From Bog-756 sp963776225 (lineage in GTDB: Bacteria > Actinomycetota > Acidimicrobiia > Acidimicrobiales > RAAP-2), in assembly GCA_963776225.1 (NCBI GenBank), contig CAVZLL010000004.1:744001-808000 (forward strand): DNA of 64,000 nucleotides, given 5' to 3'. Under the pieces are notes generated by a model. That model made no database searches. It saw nothing but the letters and a program-made list of their open reading frames with translations, and was not told the DNA's origin. Position numbers and translations under genes: made by a program. Of the stretch, positions 60,468 through 64,000 are shown in pieces; positions within the stretch are counted from its first letter, which is position 1, and the number at the start of each line of letters is the position of its first letter.

Positions 60468-61793
60468 TCAAAGGCTACTGAGTGGTGGCCGCACCAGCAA
60501 TGATCGATAAACGTCCATCAGTGATGCGGCGCACCTCTTCCAGTCATACACCGGCATTCCTGCCACTATGCTCTCGACCTGGGCTTCTGAGAGGGCGGGG
60601 TCGGAGAGGAGGGCGACGCAAGCGTCGGCCAGGGCGTCTACCGACCAATCCGCCGGCGCCACCGGCAGTCCGGCTATCCGTTCCTCGAAAGGCCCGAAGG
60701 GCACGACAACCGTTGGGGTCCCGAACGCGGCCGCTTCGTGGGGGATGAACCCGAATCCTTCGGCCCCGCTTGGATAGAGCACCAGCTCAGCGTGGCGTAG
60801 TAACCAGTTGCGCTCCTCTGATGTGACGTCCGGGATGGTGAACACGGGATCGCCCGGGGACCAAGCGATCGACTCGGCCATCCGGGAGGAGCCGAAGGGG
60901 ACCAGTGCGCCGGCCATCACCAAAGCGAGGCCAAAGCCTCGTCGGCCCAACTCACGGGCGACCCGTATGGCCAGGTCGCGGTTTTTGTGCGTGTAGTTGG
61001 TCCCGAGCACGAGCATGAACGGCTGGCCGCCGAAGCCGCGGGCCAGGAGTTCGGCGGGCTCCCGTTCCGGTTCATCACCCCGGAGGTGGTCCACTCCCTC
61101 CAGCACGACGAAGACGCGTTGTTCGTCGATCGACAAACGTTCGAGACCGATCTGACGGGCGGTGTCCTCCGAGACGGCAACGATCCCGTCGACAGCAGCG
61201 GTCGACGATCTCGTTGCCGATCGATAGTTGAACCACTGGTCCGCAGTCGGGTGGTACACGGGAATCTGGAAGGCGATCAGGTCGTGCACGGTGATCGCAG
61301 TGCGCTTTCCGACTGCTCGCCATGCCGAAGGATCCACGCCCGGGAGGACCTGGGAGGGCCGGTGCACGATGTCCACCTCCGGAAATCCAGTGACTTCGCC
61401 GACTGGTGTTGTTCGGACGTCGATCTTGGCGCCGGTCAGCCAGGGAACGGCATACGCAGGGATCGGACCCGGAATAGCAACTCCCAGGTAAGAGACGTCG
61501 TCACGATCGGCCAACGCGGCCGCCAAAGCCAGCAGCGCCACCTGCGACCCCATCTCCTTCGGTCCGAGGCACGAGCCCTCGAGCACGATCCGCATGCCGA
61601 AGGTATTGGCCCGGGCTACCACCAACGCCTGCTTGAGAGCCGAGTCCGTCTCGGAAGGATCATTCGGTGCACGGGTGATCCCCGGGTAGTGCTGTTCCAG
61701 CCAGGCCTCCTCGGCTGGGGCGAGGCCGGCCACCGTGGGATGGTGGCCGGGAACATCGGTGGGCCGAGCGATGAACGTACCCGGATCGAGCAT
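60468..61793 (-). CDS. GT4 glycosyltransferase, C-terminal part of a frameshifted two-domain gene
   Basis: The 441-residue open part from ATG 61793 contains a GT-B fold: VLEGSCLGPKEMGSQVALLA, AITVHDLIAFQIPVYHP, FMLVLGTNYTHKNRDLAIRV and the donor site YPSGAEGFGFIPHEAAAFGT (E-x7-E). In the same frame, sequence above the ATG continues open as QGLSIVWPFPDRGERVPVSL, then ADFGAATRIRGLISM, and joins the N-terminal part at about 61893-61900. With one base removed the gene reads 60468-62424 as a 651-residue enzyme. It would transfer a sugar from a nucleotide donor in the glycan pathway. Donor and acceptor unknown. Confidence 0.82.
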   Translation of the reverse strand: MLDPGTFIARPTDVPGHHPTVAGLAPAEEAWLEQHYPGITRAPNDPSETDSALKQALVVARANTFGMRIVLEGSCLGPKEMGSQVALLALAAALADRDDVSYLGVAIPGPIPAYAVPWLTGAKIDVRTTPVGEVTGFPEVDIVHRPSQVLPGVDPSAWRAVGKRTAITVHDLIAFQIPVYHPTADQWFNYRSATRSSTAAVDGIVAVSEDTARQIGLERLSIDEQRVFVVLEGVDHLRGDEPEREPAELLARGFGGQPFMLVLGTNYTHKNRDLAIRVARELGRRGFGLALVMAGALVPFGSSRMAESIAWSPGDPVFTIPDVTSEERNWLLRHAELVLYPSGAEGFGFIPHEAAAFGTPTVVVPFGPFEERIAGLPVAPADWSVDALADACVALLSDPALSEAQVESIVAGMPVYDWKRCAASLMDVYRSLLVRPPLSSL

Positions 61794-62424
61794 GCTGATC
61801 AGACCGCGAATACGCGTAGCGGCTCCGAAGTCGGCAAGGGAGACCGGGACCCGTTCGCCGCGGTCGGGGAACGGCCAGACGATCGACAGACCCTGCCGCG
61901 CTGACCAGCACCGCTGGTCCTACGGGGTAGGGAATCGGCACAGCTTCGAGGCCCTCGGGGTGGGCGCGGAGTCGACGCGTGATCGCCACTTCGTCGAGGT
62001 CGTCGATCTGGTGGAGTGAAATCTGATCCGGATGAGGAAAACCGGCGTAGCCAGCGATGTTGGACAGGAAGGAGACGCTCGAGCAACGGAGATCGGTGTC
62101 GACGACGGTGAGGGCCCGGTCGAGGAAGTCCGGGGGGAAGATCGCAGGTGCATGGACCAGGAGCACATGGGCGGAATGCTTCTCGTAGGCATGGTTGACC
62201 AGCGAGGAGGCTGATGCCTGAATTGACACTTCCACCCCCAGACGCTCGAGCACCAGGAGGTTCTCCATGTCCGGGCCGCCGACGAGGATGGGCAGGTCCG
62301 GTGCCGTCGCCTCCAATGATCGGATGGTGGGGATCCATGCCTCGGACACCCCTGGTGCGAAGATGGCCGCCACTGCACCCCTGCCGCCTGATTCGTCCCC
62401 AGCGGCTCCCCGGTTGTTACTCAT
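61660..62424 (-). CDS. N-terminal part of the frameshifted two-domain glycosyltransferase
   Basis: From the ATG at 62424, which overlaps the epimerase stop (ATGA), the frame gives AVAAIFAPGVSEAWIPTIRS, LPILVGGPDMENLLVLERLG, AHVLLVHAPAIFPPDFLDRA and VEVPIPYPVGPAVLVSA-like residues (EAVPIPYPVGPAVLVSA). This is a GT2-like nucleotide-sugar fold without a clear DxD. After VLVSAA the frame turns Arg/Pro-rich and ends at 61660. The sensible continuation is in the GT4 frame; one extra G within GCGCGGCAGG explains the break. As it stands this 254-residue product would be a truncated protein. Confidence 0.6.
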   Translation of the reverse strand: MSNNRGAAGDESGGRGAVAAIFAPGVSEAWIPTIRSLEATAPDLPILVGGPDMENLLVLERLGVEVSIQASASSLVNHAYEKHSAHVLLVHAPAIFPPDFLDRALTVVDTDLRCSSVSFLSNIAGYAGFPHPDQISLHQIDDLDEVAITRRLRAHPEGLEAVPIPYPVGPAVLVSAAGSVDRLAVPRPRRTGPGLPCRLRSRYAYSRSDQHARSGYVHRSAHRCSRPPSHGGRPRPSRGGLAGTALPGDHPCTE

Positions 62425-63497
62425 GCCCTCGCCAATTCCGTATTGGCACCCTCGAGAAGGGCTTTGAGACCCTCGGGAAGCGTCCAACTCGGCGAGTAGC
62501 CGAGGTCCTGGCGGGCTGCGTCAATGTTGGTGCTGGCCGCTCGCACATCACCGTCGCGGAAGTGGCCGCTCACGACGGGGTCCGGAGCGTCACTCAGGCC
62601 CGCAATGAGGGTAGCTACATCGAGGATGGTCGTCGATGACCCGGATCCGATGTCGAGCGTACGGACGATGGTCGGTGGTCGGTCGATGGCCGAACAAATG
62701 GCTTCAGCCACGTCATCCACGTAAACGAAGTCACGCATGATGTTCCCATCCTCGTACACGTCGATGGTGGACCCGGACAGCGCCTGCCTGGCAAAGATCG
62801 ACAGCACTCCGGTGTAGGGGTTGTCCAATGATTGACCGACCCCGTAGACGTTCTGGAGGCGCAGGACACTCACCGGGCAGCCCATGGCCGCTCCCCATGA
62901 CTTGAGGATGTGTTCCTGGGCCAGCTTGGTGGCGGCGTAGATGTTGGTGGGTTCTGTGCGGGTACGACCGGCGCAACTCGGGACGGGTGTGCCCTCGAGG
63001 CCACGCGGGGACCGAGGTGCCCAGGCGCCCCGGCTCAGGTCGTCGTGGGTCCGGGCTGACGGGTAGTAGGTGTCCCCGCCCGCGGTCCACGCCCCTTCTC
63101 CGTATACGGCACGCGAAGACGTCAGAATGACGTGTTCGGGGACGTAATCACGGCGCGACATGGCATCGATCATCTGGGTGGTGCCGACTACGTTGACCGA
63201 TCCGTGTCGGGTGGCCTCTCTCAAGGACTGGCCCGTTCCTGTCTCGGCAGCCATGTGCACCACCACGGTGGGCAACTCGAGTTTCAACAGGGCGTCCCAA
63301 CCGGTGGCATCAGTCACATCGAAGGGGATCAGGGTCACCGAGTCTGGGAACCGAGATGGACGACCATGGCCCCTGTGGACCTGTGGATGGAGCGAGTCGA
63401 CCGCGAGCACCTCGTGCGCCCGGGTCACGAGGCGCTGGGCAACTGCGCAGCCAATAAAGCCGGCGCCTCCGGTGATCATGATCCTCTGTTGCGGCAA
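62421..63497 (-). CDS. dTDP-L-rhamnose 4-epimerase-like extended SDR
   Basis: This is a 358-residue protein: MITGGAGFIGCAVAQRLVTR, LAVDSLHPQVHRGHGRPSRF (typical of dTDP-rhamnose 4-epimerase-like enzymes), VVVHMAAETGTGQSLREATR, LTSSRAVYGEGAW and, after an insert, NIYAATKLAQEHILKSW with the YxxxK pair. It would epimerise a nucleotide sugar for the glycan. A TTG at 63497 is chosen because a GAGAGAGGTGA site sits about 5 nt upstream; the ATG at 63479 has no site. It is first in a five- to six-gene unit running to the FkbM gene, and divergent from the right-edge gene. Confidence 0.85.
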   Translation of the reverse strand: MPQQRIMITGGAGFIGCAVAQRLVTRAHEVLAVDSLHPQVHRGHGRPSRFPDSVTLIPFDVTDATGWDALLKLELPTVVVHMAAETGTGQSLREATRHGSVNVVGTTQMIDAMSRRDYVPEHVILTSSRAVYGEGAWTAGGDTYYPSARTHDDLSRGAWAPRSPRGLEGTPVPSCAGRTRTEPTNIYAATKLAQEHILKSWGAAMGCPVSVLRLQNVYGVGQSLDNPYTGVLSIFARQALSGSTIDVYEDGNIMRDFVYVDDVAEAICSAIDRPPTIVRTLDIGSGSSTTILDVATLIAGLSDAPDPVVSGHFRDGDVRAASTNIDAARQDLGYSPSWTLPEGLKALLEGANTELARA

Positions 63498-63677
63498 AAG
63501 ATTCACCTCTCTCGTCCAACCGGCCACCAGGCGGACGTTCACCAGCAATTGAGTTTCCATGTAGCAGACAGGGATCCGGACCAACTGCGCAAATTCTACG
63601 CGACAGCCTATGGGTTCCTGGGTTCTCCGATGCCTGCGACCACCGGACGGCCGGACCGGAGACAGGAGCAGCGAGCG

Positions 63678-64000
63678 ATGCGCGAACCCGAGGGAGCAGA
63701 TCCTCGACCGAACGCCGCCGGCGCCCTCGGCGGAGTCGAGATTCACTACCTCGCCAATCTGCGTTCCTCATGGCAGGAGGTCTCCCACGCCGATCCGACG
63801 GCCTTCGTCTGGGACGCACCAGCTCCCGTATTCGTCCTCACACCCGCATTCATCCCGTTCTCCCAGTTGTCCGAGACGGTCAGCCTTGTCGTCCCAGGAC
63901 TCTGGTTCGACTCCCAGCGAGGTGACGGCTATGTGGTCGGACCCGATGGCCGGTTAATCCGGGCACCCGCGCAGACAGTAAGCAGACTGCTCCCGTTCAC
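63678..64000 (+). CDS. Stand-alone copy of the GT-C-like C-terminal domain (runs off the window)
   Basis: From an ATG at 63678, with AGGAG 9 nt upstream, the frame stays open to the window end. It reads HYLANLRSSWQEVSHADPTA, FVWDAPAPVFVLTPAFIPFS and SLVVPGLWFDSQRGDGYVVG. This matches residues ~450-530 of the 630-residue GT-C-like protein (YLANVRSSWQHISRTDPTAF, WDEPAPWFVLSSNFAPYNRL and SLLPFTGD-type ending) position by position at roughly half identity. No TM precedes it in this frame, although an in-frame ATG at 63630 exists. The 3' end is missing, so full length is unknown. Confidence 0.7.
   Translation, partial: MREPEGADPRPNAAGALGGVEIHYLANLRSSWQEVSHADPTAFVWDAPAPVFVLTPAFIPFSQLSETVSLVVPGLWFDSQRGDGYVVGPDGRLIRAPAQTVSRLLPF

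Overview
The window is GC-rich, gene-dense actinobacterial chromosome. The signs are an F420-type luciferase-like oxidoreductase, an actinobacterial CGAAC-N4-GTTCG SOS box, DUF222/HNH and DUF2510 proteins, frequent GTG starts and a BTAD/LysM regulator in a Tad pilus locus. My best guess is a lineage near the class Acidimicrobiia. That is inference from gene content, because no rRNA gene is present. About 50 protein genes, one tRNA gene, one toxin-antitoxin pair and several short tandem-repeat patches are described. No CRISPR array or insertion sequence was seen.

Layout. (1) 50-1084: F420-dependent oxidoreductase. (2) 1100-12681, minus strand: a Tad/Flp pilus locus. In transcription order it holds two exported proteins (both frameshifted near the N terminus), CpaB-like, CpaE-like, CpaF, TadB and TadC, then the Flp-type pilin, two TadE-like proteins, a TadG-like protein and a membrane BTAD/LysM protein. 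A HicB-like regulator sits on the other strand between the two halves. (3) 13202-25300: housekeeping and single genes: membrane protein, EttA, threonine aldolase, TIGR03084 and DUF503 proteins, a duplicated DUF5666 protein, an HNH nuclease, a fatty acid desaturase, a TetR-like regulator, a thioredoxin-like protein, a zinc-ribbon protein and a DnaQ/GIY-YIG nuclease behind an SOS box. (4) 25334-35581: an ArsR/SRPBCC pair, trpD, and a catabolic group with acyl-CoA dehydrogenase, a linalool dehydratase/isomerase-like enzyme, a dienoyl-CoA-reductase-like SDR, arylsulfatase, a frameshifted aldo/keto reductase and a cytochrome P450.

(5) 35662-42586, minus strand: a six-gene, tightly packed exopolysaccharide locus. 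It holds a PelF-type glycosyltransferase, a polytopic membrane protein in the PelG position, an anchored exported protein, a helical-repeat protein and two EAL proteins, one with all catalytic motifs and one degenerate. This looks like c-di-GMP-linked polysaccharide export. (6) 42705-45188: a DUF2510 coiled-coil protein, a methyltransferase remnant, a MazEF-type module with operator repeats, and an odd tRNA with a UAA anticodon but a short variable loop. (7) 45290-52455: carboxylesterase, NlpC/P60 hydrolase, a GT2 enzyme, an acyltransferase/epimerase pair resembling mycobacterial Rv0502/Rv0501, and a GNAT enzyme. (8) 53131-64000: a cell-surface glycan locus with two GT-C-like membrane proteins, an FkbM methyltransferase, acyltransferase 3, a GT2 enzyme, a coiled-coil protein, a frameshifted two-domain glycosyltransferase and a dTDP-rhamnose-4-epimerase-like enzyme. 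At the right edge is a truncated gene that repeats, as a separate protein, the C-terminal domain of the first GT-C-like protein.

Four genes are split by frame changes and all four look like base gains (+1, +1, +1, +2). Two share the context GCG-G-CAG. Whether these are sequence errors, real lesions or something regulated is the main unresolved question of the window.
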